Source: UBA8886 sp963578705
Lineage (GTDB): Archaea; Thermoplasmatota; Poseidoniia; MGIII; CG-Epi1
NCBI GenBank assembly: GCA_963578705.1
Contig: CAUZDT010000027.1
Coordinates: forward strand, 1 to 16,444
Length of the DNA stretch: 16,444 nt
Reading direction: 5' to 3'
The notes beneath the pieces are model-generated. The model worked only from the letters and a program-made list of their open reading frames with translations. It had not been told where the DNA came from and did no database searches. Position 1 is the stretch's first letter, and each line of letters starts with the position of its first letter. Below, in pieces: positions 1-7,869 of the stretch. The position numbers and the translations under genes are program-made.

Positions 1-3000
1 TGCAGTGAATGGTACAGCCGTGACAGCGTCGTCTTGAACGTGTCCGGGTCGAGTCCGCTGCGCCGCAGCAGCTCCTCGCGCGGCATACCGCGGTTGTCGA
101 TCGCCAGCGAGAGCACCCGCCGGTCGTCCGGCTCGGTCGGCCTGTCGCGCGCGTCGCGGTAGACCATTGCGTCCTGCACGGTGCAGTAGGTGGCGTAGCC
201 AGGAATCATGACCCCCAGCACAAGGTCGAACTCCTCGCCGTAGTCGCGCGGGTGGAAGAACCGGCCCTGGATGCGCAGCGACAGCTCGAATTCGGAGCGG
301 ATGCCGCCCATTTCACGGAACGCCTGCCGCGCGTCGGTGAAGCGCCGCTGCGGGTGGATGCGCTGCCGCCAGAGCAGGTAGCCGTCAAGCTCGCGCGGGC
401 TGAACTGCTCGGTGACAATCGGGCCGTGGACCAGCCAGTCGCGCAGCTCGTGGTAGCCCGTTGCCAGGAAGGGCGCCCGCTGCGCAGCGTCCATCTCGCT
501 GACCGGCCGCCCCTCGACCCGTTTGACGCGAATCACGTTGCTGTTGAACTCGCGCTGGTAGCTGCCGTGCTCGTAGAGCGCCGCCAGCACTTTGGGCAGC
601 AGCTCGGGCTGCTCGAGCGACAGCTCGCGCACCTCGAGCAGCCCCGACATGGCCCACATCTCGAGGTAGCCGACCAGCATTCCGCCCTTGGTAACGGGAT
701 GCGTCCACGCGTCGCCGTAGCGCGAGAAGACCTCGCGCCGCAGGTGGACCAGCATCGGGTCGCGCCACGAAAGCACCCGCACCGTCTCCTCCTCAATTGG
801 CACCTGCAGTGCCTCGACTTCCTTGGTGAGGGCATAGACGAAGAGCCGTGTCTGCCCCACGACGACCACCCGCGTCACCTCGCCGCTCTCCTGCAGCCGG
901 GCGAGCAGGTTGCGCAGCACCGCCAGCGGCAGCCAGGTCTCGCGCCGCAGCGGGGCGAAGCCGAGCGGCCCCAGCCCGCGCAGCGCCTGTTTCACGAGCA
1001 CCCGTTCCGGGTCCTCCGGCGCATCGAACTTCTCCAGCAGCCGATAGCGGTTATGCGTCGTCCAGGGGTTGCGCTGGCGGTTGAAGCGATGTATCTGCAA
1101 GCTGTCCTCAAGCCCGCGCAGCGCCGGCTCGACCAGCTCGGGGTTGCGCTCCAGCCGCGTCGTGATTTCGTGCCGCGTCAGTGGCTTGCTCTGCTTCAGC
1201 AGCTCGAGGATATCCTTCTGCAGCCGCCCCTCGGCCGGCCGGCGATAGACGGCTTGGAAGGCGCCGATGCGGTGCGCCGGGACATGCCGCAGCCGCCCGC
1301 CGGAGAAGCGTCCCTGCAGCAGCGCGTCGGAGTCGCGCCATTCCCACCATTCGGCGAGCGACTGCTGGGCCAGCCGGTAGTAGGCGATGCGCGCCGACGA
1401 GACGTCCCCGAAGGCGTCAAACAGCTCCTGTAGCCCCGCGAAGCGGCGGAAGAGTTTGGTGTCGAGATACCTGCGCAGCTGCCGCTCCGAGATGACGCAG
1501 AGGTCGCCGCGCGAGTGCGCCTCGAGGTAGATGACGTCCTCCGCCAGCAGGTAGTGCGGCGTCGGCCGCCCCAGCACGAAATTGCCCCCTTGCAGCGCCC
1601 CCCGCTCCTCGAGATCGTAGAGCGTCTGCTCGACCACCTGCTCCGGCAGCCGCAGCTCGACCGCCAGCTGCTCCGCCGAGCGGGGGCCGCAGTGGCCGAG
1701 GTAGGTGCTGACGAGCCAGTCGAGCGCCTTCTCGTAAGTGGCGGCCGCCGCCGGCTCGCGGACGCGGTGCCCGTCGGGGAGCCGCGCCACTCGGTAATGC
1801 ATTTCCAGCTCGTCCAGCGCCTTGCGGGAGCGCACCTTGCGCCCCGCCGCGAGGCTCGCGAGCGCCTTCTCGCCCGCCTTCGAGAGTTTGTTGCTGCGGC
1901 CATAGACGGCGCGGTAGTATGGCACGAATTCGGGGAGCGTGAAGAGCGGCTCGGCGTCGCCGGTCCAGACCGACTCGACCTGCCCCGCGTCGATGAGCGT
2001 TTCGCAGGTTTCGTGCAGTTCGCCCGCCTGCAGCTCCGACAGGCGATAAACCGACCGCCGCCGGTCGGCCAGCAGCGCCAGCCCGCCGGTCTCGCGCAGC
2101 GCCTGCAGCACGCCTTCGGGCGAGTCAACTAGCGGCGCCTTTTCGTGGAAGTAGCTCTCGACCAGCTCGCGGTCGAAGCGCGCTTTGTCGCCGCCATCCT
2201 GCTCAAGCACCTTGCCGAGCACCTGCGTGTGGAGCTCGCGCAACAGCGCCGAGCGGTCCTCCATCAGCATGATGTCGCTCAACCCGGAGAGGATGACGCC
2301 GTGAGCCAGCGGCGACGGCACCGCCGAGTAGGGGCGGTAGCGCACCGTCCGCTCGCCGCTGGCAATATCGGCCAGCACCTCGCGCGCGTGCTCGAGGTCG
2401 AACGCGTCGTGGAGCACCTCGCGATACGCCTCCTCGAGTATCGGGAAGCTTGGGAGTTCGTGAATCGCCTCGAGCACTTGCGAGGTGCGCAACTGCTGGC
2501 GCGGCAGCGAAATCTCGCGTCCCTTGTAGTTGCGCAGCACCATGAACGAGCGGTTGGCGCAATGGCGGAAGCGCTGCGCGAAAAGCTCGGTCGAGGCGAT
2601 GGCGCGCCGCAAGGTCGCTTCGAGGGCGTTCGGGTCGAGCGTCTCGCCAATGCCCTCCAGATCGACGAAATCGGGGAACGTCAGCAGGAACGAGTCGTCG
2701 TTGAGCGAGATGCGCACCGACGCGCCGAGGTCGCGCCCCAGCTCGTACGCGAACGCCCGCGCCAGCGCGTCGTTGACGCGCCGGCCGAACGGGAAGTGGA
2801 ACACCGCCGCGCGCCGGCCGCGATTGTCGACGTACCCCTCGACCAGCAGCTGCCGGTCCGACGGTACGAAATCGCAGAGCTGCTGTTGCTCGCGCAGATG
2901 CGAGAGGATGGTGCGCGCCGCGCCGGGGTCGAGCCGGAATTCCGTTTCGAGCCACGCCTGCGTCTCGCTCTCGGGCTCGCCCAGCCGCTTGCCGATGGCG

Positions 3001-4769
3001 GCGCGGAAGCGGCCGACCGCCTCGCTCAGGTCGAACGAGCGCGGCAGCATTTCGCCCGACCACGAAGGGACGGTCGGCTTGCGCCCGAGGCCGTCCTTGA
3101 CGATGACCCGCGGCCCCTCCGCGGAGAGGAATTGGTAAGTGCGGCCGCCGAGGACGAAGATGTCGTTGCGCCCCAGGTTCTCGACGAACTTCTCGGAGAG
3201 GTTGCCGATGTGCGCACCACCCCCTTCCAGCACCACCGAGTAGTTGATTTCCTGCGGAATGGTGCCGATATTCATGTTGTAAATCAGCCGCGAGCCGCGC
3301 TTGATACCCATTTCTTCGCCGTCGTACCACACCTTGGGGTAGACGCCGTGCTCGCTCAGCCCGTCGCCGCCGAGGAAGTCGAGCAGCGCCTCCAGCTCAC
3401 TGCGGCTGTAGTCGTGGTAGGGATGCGCACCGCGGATGATTTCGAGCATCTCCTCAGGGCGCCAGCGCTGGTCGAGGCTCATCCCGATAATCGACTGCGC
3501 CAGCACGTCGGCCGGCTTCTGCGGAATCGCGACGCGGTCAATCTCGCCCGCGTAAGCCGAATTCACCAGCACCGCGCACTCGACGAGGTCGTCGGGGTCA
3601 AAGACGACGAGGCGCCCCTTCGAAATTTCGTGCAGCGCGTGGCCGGCGCGGCCTATGCGCTGCAATCCTTTCGCTATGGACTTGGGCGAGCCAATCTGCA
3701 CCACCAGGTCGACGTAGCCGATGTCAATCCCGAGCTCGAGCGAGGTCGAGGTGACGACCGCGTCCATCTTGCCCTCCTTCAGTTTCTCCTCGACGTCGAG
3801 CCGCATTTCCTTGGACATCGAACCGTGGTGCGCCGCCAGCTTCTCGATGCCGCGCTCCTTCAATTGCAGCGCGACCGACTCGGTGCCGGCGCGGGTGTTG
3901 GTGAAAATCAGCGTCGTGCGGTGGTCCGTCACGAGGTCGGCCAGCAGGTCATACATGCGCGAATTGATGACCTCGGTCGAGTGCTGCGTTAGGTCGTCAA
4001 CCGGGCAGAGCACGCGCAGGTCGAGGTGCTTGCGCTCCTTGACGTCGACGATGTTGACCGGCCGCAGCTTGCCGCGCGACCAGCCGCCGAGGTAGTGCGC
4101 GATTTCCTCGATGGGCGCCTGCGTCGCTGAGAGGCCGATGCGCACCGGCTCACGGTCGAGCAGGTGCGTCAGCCGCTCGACCGAGAGCGAGAGGTGCGTG
4201 CCGCGCTTGTTGTTGGCGAGGTCGTGGATTTCGTCGAGGATGATGTAGCGCACCGAACGAAAATGCTCGCGGAACTTCTTCGACGAGAGCAGCAGCCCCA
4301 GCGACTCGGGGGTGGTAATCAGGATGTGTGGTGGCTTGCGCACCATCTTGGCGCGCTCCGAGAGCGAGGTGTCGCCGCTGCGCACCGCTACCTTCACCGC
4401 CGGGAACTCCCAGCCACGCTCGGCAGCCAGCGCCTCCATCTCCGCCAGCGGCAGCTTCAGGTTGCGGTCGATGTCGTTCGCCAGCGCCTTGAGCGGCGAG
4501 ATGTAGAGCGCCTGCACCCCGTCCTCAAGCTGGCCGACGGCTGCGCGGCGGAACAGGTCGTTGAGGATGCTCAGGAAGGCGGTGAGCGTCTTGCCCGAGC
4601 CGGTGGGCGAGGAGACCAGCACGTTCTTCCCGGCGTGAATCAGCGGCACCGCCATCGCCTGCGGTGGTGTCAGGTCGGCGAAACGGCCGTCGAACCACTC
4701 GCTTATGAGCGGCTCGAATTCCGCCAGCACTTCGACCTTGCTTTTCCTACTCTTTACGTACTTTACCAT
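1..4769 (-). CDS. lhr: Lhr-family superfamily 2 helicase, very large, C-terminus off the window
   Basis: This is an ATP-dependent helicase of the Lhr/Ski2-like group, a family with roles in DNA repair or RNA handling. The frame is open from the ATG at 4769 to base 1 (1589 codons, no stop seen). Helicase motifs are clear: Walker A SSPTGSGKT near residue 55, DEIH near 178, LSATQ near 214, and QRIGRAGH near 370. The Lhr-core winged-helix/beta-barrel region follows to about 860. Residues about 1020-1430 carry repeated winged-helix-like stretches and a GGRLRHVP segment. They resemble the HTH_42/AlkZ-like domain found C-terminal in long Lhr proteins; this is inference. A further region with a possible winged helix reaches the edge. 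Most archaeal Lhr proteins are about 900 residues and the E. coli protein 1538, so this one is unusually long. It is divergent from tRNA-Thr. The family call is firm; the cellular role is not known from sequence. Confidence 0.93.
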   Translation of the reverse strand, partial: MVKYVKSRKSKVEVLAEFEPLISEWFDGRFADLTPPQAMAVPLIHAGKNVLVSSPTGSGKTLTAFLSILNDLFRRAAVGQLEDGVQALYISPLKALANDIDRNLKLPLAEMEALAAERGWEFPAVKVAVRSGDTSLSERAKMVRKPPHILITTPESLGLLLSSKKFREHFRSVRYIILDEIHDLANNKRGTHLSLSVERLTHLLDREPVRIGLSATQAPIEEIAHYLGGWSRGKLRPVNIVDVKERKHLDLRVLCPVDDLTQHSTEVINSRMYDLLADLVTDHRTTLIFTNTRAGTESVALQLKERGIEKLAAHHGSMSKEMRLDVEEKLKEGKMDAVVTSTSLELGIDIGYVDLVVQIGSPKSIAKGLQRIGRAGHALHEISKGRLVVFDPDDLVECAVLVNSAYAGEIDRVAIPQKPADVLAQSIIGMSLDQRWRPEEMLEIIRGAHPYHDYSRSELEALLDFLGGDGLSEHGVYPKVWYDGEEMGIKRGSRLIYNMNIGTIPQEINYSVVLEGGGAHIGNLSEKFVENLGRNDIFVLGGRTYQFLSAEGPRVIVKDGLGRKPTVPSWSGEMLPRSFDLSEAVGRFRAAIGKRLGEPESETQAWLETEFRLDPGAARTILSHLREQQQLCDFVPSDRQLLVEGYVDNRGRRAAVFHFPFGRRVNDALARAFAYELGRDLGASVRISLNDDSFLLTFPDFVDLEGIGETLDPNALEATLRRAIASTELFAQRFRHCANRSFMVLRNYKGREISLPRQQLRTSQVLEAIHELPSFPILEEAYREVLHDAFDLEHAREVLADIASGERTVRYRPYSAVPSPLAHGVILSGLSDIMLMEDRSALLRELHTQVLGKVLEQDGGDKARFDRELVESYFHEKAPLVDSPEGVLQALRETGGLALLADRRRSVYRLSELQAGELHETCETLIDAGQVESVWTGDAEPLFTLPEFVPYYRAVYGRSNKLSKAGEKALASLAAGRKVRSRKALDELEMHYRVARLPDGHRVREPAAAATYEKALDWLVSTYLGHCGPRSAEQLAVELRLPEQVVEQTLYDLEERGALQGGNFVLGRPTPHYLLAEDVIYLEAHSRGDLCVISERQLRRYLDTKLFRRFAGLQELFDAFGDVSSARIAYYRLAQQSLAEWWEWRDSDALLQGRFSGGRLRHVPAHRIGAFQAVYRRPAEGRLQKDILELLKQSKPLTRHEITTRLERNPELVEPALRGLEDSLQIHRFNRQRNPWTTHNRYRLLEKFDAPEDPERVLVKQALRGLGPLGFAPLRRETWLPLAVLRNLLARLQESGEVTRVVVVGQTRLFVYALTKEVEALQVPIEEETVRVLSWRDPMLVHLRREVFSRYGDAWTHPVTKGGMLVGYLEMWAMSGLLEVRELSLEQPELLPKVLAALYEHGSYQREFNSNVIRVKRVEGRPVSEMDAAQRAPFLATGYHELRDWLVHGPIVTEQFSPRELDGYLLWRQRIHPQRRFTDARQAFREMGGIRSEFELSLRIQGRFFHPRDYGEEFDLVLGVMIPGYATYCTVQDAMVYRDARDRPTEPDDRRVLSLAIDNRGMPREELLRRSGLDPDTFKTTLSRLYHSL

Positions 4770-4807
4770 GGTTCCGGAAACACTACTCGCGCCGGCAGCG
4801 GCGAAGG

Positions 4808-4818
4808 GTGTAATAGGC
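4808..4818 (-). promoter_or_regulatory. weak TATA-like element upstream of the Lhr gene
   Basis: On the minus strand this reads GCCTATTACAC, the only A/T-rich hexamer-sized stretch upstream of the helicase ATG. It lies about 44 bp from the start codon, further than the boxes of the other genes here. It would imply a leader of roughly 15-20 nt. No Shine-Dalgarno-like purine run is visible before the ATG. Weak call. Confidence 0.25.
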
Positions 4819-4835
4819 TTCCGGCGGAGCCAAAA

Positions 4836-4844
4836 CCTAATTAC
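4836..4844 (+). promoter_or_regulatory. TATA-like box of the tRNA-Thr gene
   Basis: CCTAATTAC stands out in a GC-rich stretch and is centred 26-27 bp before the first base of the tRNA. That is the spacing expected for an archaeal TATA box whose transcript begins at or near the mature 5' end. The same spacing recurs before several protein genes in the window. Confidence 0.45.
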
Positions 4845-4866
4845 TGCAGCACTGTCGCGCCGCCGG

Positions 4867-4941
4867 GCCACCGTGGCTTAGGGGTATAGCGGCGCATTGG
4901 TAATGCGCAGGTCGCGAGTTCAATTCTCGCCGGTGGCTCCA
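4867..4941 (+). tRNA. trnT: tRNA-Thr (anticodon GGU)
   Basis: A complete cloverleaf can be folded by eye. The acceptor stem is GCCACCG with CGGTGGC (seven pairs). The D arm GCT/AGC encloses a GG-containing loop. The anticodon stem GCGCA/TGCGC carries the loop TTGGTAA, whose positions 34-36 read GGT, decoding ACC and ACU threonine codons. The variable region is AGGTC and the T stem GCGAG/CTCGC has loop TTCAATT. Base 73 is T, as is usual for archaeal tRNA-Thr, and CCA is encoded at 4939-4941. No intron is present. The gene is divergent from the helicase gene. A truncated tag remnant follows its 3' end, which makes the 3' part of the tRNA a candidate integration site. Confidence 0.95.
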
Positions 4942-4942
4942 T

Positions 4943-4969
4943 GCCCCACCGAGCGCAACGAGGTGGGGC
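4943..4969 (+). repeat. short inverted repeat just after tRNA-Thr
   Basis: GCCCCACC (4943-4950) and GGTGGGGC (4962-4969) are perfect 8-bp inverted arms around an 11-base loop. The repeat starts one base after the encoded CCA. It could fold as a hairpin in the tRNA 3' trailer, act in termination, or be a scar of the rearrangement that left the tag remnant. It lacks the T run of a bacterial intrinsic terminator. Confidence 0.5.
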
Positions 4970-4971
4970 CC

Positions 4972-5217
4972 ATGTTTCGGGAATTAAACTCGTTGCATAA
5001 CGCCGTCGGCGCCTTGGTCCGGAATTCCCGGCTGCAGCTGGCGGACCTCCCGGCCACTACGGAGCAGGCGGACGCCATGTCCGCCGACCTGAAGCGGCGT
5101 GGCTTCAAGTTCATCGGCCCGACCATTTGCTATGCGTTCATGCAGGCGACAGGGATGGTGAACGACCACGTCGTGGATTGCTTCCGCTACGGTGAAATCA
5201 ACGCAATGGGTCGCTAA
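4972..5217 (+). pseudogene. tag: 5'-truncated DNA-3-methyladenine glycosylase I (tag remnant)
   Basis: The frame from the ATG at 4972 gives 81 residues. From about LADLPATTEQADAM onward it matches the C-terminal third of Tag, including LKRRGFKFIGPTICYAFMQ and VNDHVVDCF. Tag removes 3-methyladenine from alkylated DNA and is normally about 190 residues. Here roughly 120 N-terminal residues are missing, including the active-site region and the first Cys and His of the zinc-binding set. The His and Cys of the C-terminal zinc motif (NDHVVDC) remain. The first 20 or so residues do not resemble Tag. The same frame continues upstream through the tRNA, which is coincidental. The C-terminus is intact and its TAA overlaps the flpA stop (CTAA). 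No TATA-like box precedes the ATG. A non-functional remnant is most likely; a short expressed protein is not excluded. Confidence 0.8.
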
Positions 5218-5798
5218 GCCTCGACCCAGAACGCCGCGTGCCCCTTCGCCCAGCGCGAGATGTCGCTGCGCTCAACCGTCGCGAACGCAGCGCGCAGCTC
5301 CGTCTCCGCCTCGTCGAGCACTGCCTGCGGGGCGCCGCCGCGGATGGCGGGCGCCTTGAGCATCAGCAGCCCCTGCCGCGGGCCAAAGGCTTCCCAGTTG
5401 CGGCGGAAAATCGCCTGTTGGTCGCGCTGTGCGACGTCTTGGTAGAGGAAGCCGCAGCCTTTGGCCTGCGGCGCGTATTGCGCCGGGAAGTGGGCGTCGG
5501 CCAGCACCGGCAGTAGGTTGTGGTAGCGCTCGGCCACCACCACCAGCTCCGCCATCGCGGTCGGCGAGATTTCGACCGCGGCGACCCTGCCTTGGGGGCA
5601 GAGGTCGCCGACGTGCGTGACGGTCGTCCCTTCGGCAGCGCCGAGATAGAGCACGCGTGCGTCGGGCGTCAGCGGCCACTCGCGGCCGCTGGCGCGCAGC
5701 CACGCCGCCAGCTTGCTGCGGTGTGGATTCCAGTCGTGCCAGCCGTCGGGGCCACGCGTCTGTAGTCGCCCGCGGCGGGTGCGCAGATGCTCGCTCAC
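5214..5798 (-). CDS. flpA: archaeal fibrillarin, box C/D rRNA/tRNA 2'-O-methyltransferase
   Basis: Fibrillarin is the SAM-dependent methyltransferase of box C/D sRNPs. It works with L7Ae, Nop5 and guide RNAs to methylate ribose 2'-OH groups in rRNA and tRNA. The SAM-binding motif VLYLGAAEGTT is at residues 49-59 and WNPHRSKLA at 23-31. The catalytic-type residues K29, D121 (YQDVAQ), K148 (MLKA) and H187 (KGHAAF) are all present. I chose the GTG at 5798 because it overlaps the top6B stop as GTGA, the usual mark of translational coupling; the longer in-frame ORF would start inside top6B with a low-complexity Arg stretch. The resulting 194 residues are shorter than the roughly 225-230 of other archaeal fibrillarins. 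The shortfall is in the N-terminal beta domain. Nop5, often encoded next door, is not in the window. The stop overlaps that of the tag remnant. Confidence 0.95.
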   Translation of the reverse strand: MSEHLRTRRGRLQTRGPDGWHDWNPHRSKLAAWLRASGREWPLTPDARVLYLGAAEGTTVTHVGDLCPQGRVAAVEISPTAMAELVVVAERYHNLLPVLADAHFPAQYAPQAKGCGFLYQDVAQRDQQAIFRRNWEAFGPRQGLLMLKAPAIRGGAPQAVLDEAETELRAAFATVERSDISRWAKGHAAFWVEA

Positions 5799-7840
5799 GC
5801 GGCGGCGACGCCGGTCCACGGCTCGGCGCCGATAACGTGCGATGAGTCGATGCCTTCGACCCACAGTTCGAGGCCGTCGAAGCTGCGGCGGTTGCCGTCG
5901 GGGATGCGGAAGCGGTAGGTGGTCGATTCGGTCGTCGGCAGCCCGACCGACCAGATGACCTGCTGCCCTTCGCGGCGGCCCGGCCGTGGCTCGGCGTCGC
6001 GGATTTCGTGGTCCGGGACTTCCGCCCGCAGCTTGAAGCTGGCCGAGCGCAGCCGGTAGTTGGTGGCCCGCACGGCGATTTCGATGCCCTCGTCGGAGAA
6101 TTCGATTTTTTCCTCAATCCAGACTACGTCCATGATGCGCGCCACCACCTTGTCGAGGTTCGGCACCGGTTCGCCGACGACGCGCGCCGCACGCTCAGCC
6201 ATCGCCGGCAGCACTTTCTGTACCAGCTCGAACTTCTCGCCCAGTTTGGCGCGCTTCTTCTGCTTCTTCAGGTGCCGCGCCAGCGTCTTCGCGTTAGCGC
6301 GCAGCGCCAGCTTGATTTCGCGGCCGATTTCGGGAATGTCGGCGACCGCCTCCTTTGCTTCGGACGTAAACGGGATGTTGGTCGCGGCGACGTGCACCAG
6401 GATTAGTGCGGGGCCATTTGGAGTGCCCTTGCCGCCGCGCTGGTCGAGGCCGTAGTTGCGCCAGTTGATGCCCTGCACCGCCTTGGTGATGGCGCAGCCG
6501 CCCGCCTGGTAGAGCAGTGGCACGCGGTTGGCGAATCGCAGGATTTGCACCGGTTCGTCGCGCGGAAGGTTGCCGCCGAAAACCATCCCGACCTCGACCA
6601 GGAACGGCGTGCCCGCGAAGACCGCCGGCGCGCGACTTACGGGGGCAGTGTAGTAGTCGGGCCGCAGCTCCTCCAACACCTGCTTCAGCCCGAGCTTGAT
6701 GAGCTGCGGGCCGATTGGCACGAGCACTTTGCTGGTAGGCGAGCGGATGGAGGTCGCCTGAAACGCCTCGCGCAGCGCTAGCGCCTCGGCGCGCGTGATA
6801 TCCTGCGGCCGCACGACGGGGTCGAGCGCCGCCCGCGCGAGCACGTTCTCGATGGTGCGCTTGCCCATCGACGAAAATTCCTGCTGCAGGAACAGCCCCA
6901 GCTGGTGCTGGCTGGCGTGGTGCGCCATCCGCAGCAGCTGCCCCAGCTCGACGCCGTGCGGGTGCGGCTTGATGCCCTCCTGCGGCAGCAGCGGCAGCTC
7001 GTCCGAGGCGCGGTCGAAGCGCATCACCTCGCCGGCGGGGTCGGTGAAGCTGATAGTGGCGTGCGGGTTGACAATCGAGGTCGTGCGCAAGTATTCGCGC
7101 ACCGACTGGCGGCCCGCCTGATACCTGCCCTTGAGGCTGAAGACGACGCGGGTGCCGTGCTCCTTCTCGGCCTGCAGTCCCTCCTCGTCGGGCGGCAGCC
7201 GCCACACCAGCTGCTCGCTGCGGTCGATGATGCCGCAATTGTTGCGCGAGTCGAGCTTGAGTATCACTTTCTCGGCGAGGTGGTCAATCGAGATGCGCGA
7301 GGTGATTTCCGCCGGCCGGCCGGTCGTCAGCTGGCCATACATGATTGCCGCGGAAATGCCGATGCCCTGCTGGCCGCGCGACTGCTTGCCGCTGCCGAAA
7401 CGCGAGCCGTAGAGCAGCCGGCCGAAAACCATCGGAATCTGCTCCTTCAGGATGCCGGGGCCGTTGTCCTCGACGGTGATGCGCAGCTCGTCGCGCCCGA
7501 GCGACTCGAGCGCGACGTGCACTTCGGGCAGGATGGAGGCCTGCTCGCACGCGTCGAGCGCGTTGTCAACCGCCTCCTTGACGGCGGTGATTAGCGAGTG
7601 GGTCGGGTTGTCGAAGCCGAGGATGTGGCGATTCTGCTCGAAAAACTCTGAGATAGGAATGTCGCGCTGTTCCTCTGCCAGCTCGTGCGCCCGTGTGCGC
7701 TGCGGTTTCTTGCGCGGCGCGGGTGGCTCCGCTTCCGGAGCCGGCTGCGGCTCTTCGGGGATTGCCGTCGGGATGTCGGCGACCGCCGCTTCGGCCGTGT
7801 CGTCTTCACCCACGCTCCCGTCGAGCGTCGTCTGCCCCAT
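5795..7840 (-). CDS. top6B: DNA topoisomerase VI subunit B
   Basis: This is the ATPase subunit of the type IIB topoisomerase VI. It dimerises on ATP binding and drives strand passage through the A subunit (the Spo11-like DNA-cleaving part). GHKL motifs are plain: EAVDNALDA at about 89-97, EDNGPGI at about 124-130, and GQQGIGIS at about 156-163. An H2TH region and the transducer domain follow, with the switch-lysine segment GGKGTPNGP. The C-terminal 100 residues look like the Ig-like extension of euryarchaeal Top6B. The N-terminus has an extra acidic, Pro-rich stretch of about 50 residues. The ATG at 7840 (681 residues) is preferred over an in-frame TTG at 7852, because a TTAA box lies 26-27 bp before the ATG. 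The gene begins 24 bp after the acnX stop and ends in a GTGA overlap with flpA. top6A, usually adjacent, is not seen. Confidence 0.96.
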   Translation of the reverse strand: MGQTTLDGSVGEDDTAEAAVADIPTAIPEEPQPAPEAEPPAPRKKPQRTRAHELAEEQRDIPISEFFEQNRHILGFDNPTHSLITAVKEAVDNALDACEQASILPEVHVALESLGRDELRITVEDNGPGILKEQIPMVFGRLLYGSRFGSGKQSRGQQGIGISAAIMYGQLTTGRPAEITSRISIDHLAEKVILKLDSRNNCGIIDRSEQLVWRLPPDEEGLQAEKEHGTRVVFSLKGRYQAGRQSVREYLRTTSIVNPHATISFTDPAGEVMRFDRASDELPLLPQEGIKPHPHGVELGQLLRMAHHASQHQLGLFLQQEFSSMGKRTIENVLARAALDPVVRPQDITRAEALALREAFQATSIRSPTSKVLVPIGPQLIKLGLKQVLEELRPDYYTAPVSRAPAVFAGTPFLVEVGMVFGGNLPRDEPVQILRFANRVPLLYQAGGCAITKAVQGINWRNYGLDQRGGKGTPNGPALILVHVAATNIPFTSEAKEAVADIPEIGREIKLALRANAKTLARHLKKQKKRAKLGEKFELVQKVLPAMAERAARVVGEPVPNLDKVVARIMDVVWIEEKIEFSDEGIEIAVRATNYRLRSASFKLRAEVPDHEIRDAEPRPGRREGQQVIWSVGLPTTESTTYRFRIPDGNRRSFDGLELWVEGIDSSHVIGAEPWTGVAAA

Positions 7841-7860
7841 GCGCCGGCCCAAGCCGCGGC

Positions 7861-7869
7861 GGGATTAAG
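7861..7869 (-). promoter_or_regulatory. TTAA-type promoter box before top6B, overlapping the acnX stop
   Basis: The minus strand reads CTTAATCCC, with TTAA at 7865-7868 centred 26-27 bp from the top6B ATG at 7840. It matches the position of the boxes before acnX, ubiX, mvk and others. It contains the TAA stop of acnX. If real, it gives top6B and flpA their own leaderless transcript inside the longer gene run. Confidence 0.4.

Noticed and set aside
252..4889. Long open frames on the plus strand antisense to the Lhr gene (for example 252-1433, 1515-2132, 2145-3992, 4164-4889)
   Set aside because: They are in codon-aligned antisense register to the helicase gene and stay open because GC-rich third positions avoid stops. 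Their translations show no domain, while the minus frame has full helicase motifs.
4897..4971. Upstream extension of the tag frame through the tRNA gene (start at 4897)
   Set aside because: This stretch is the 3' half of tRNA-Thr and its trailer; the peptide has no similarity to Tag.
5799..5864. Longer fibrillarin start at 5864
   Set aside because: The added 22 residues are an Arg-rich shadow of the top6B C-terminus; the GTGA overlap gives the better start.
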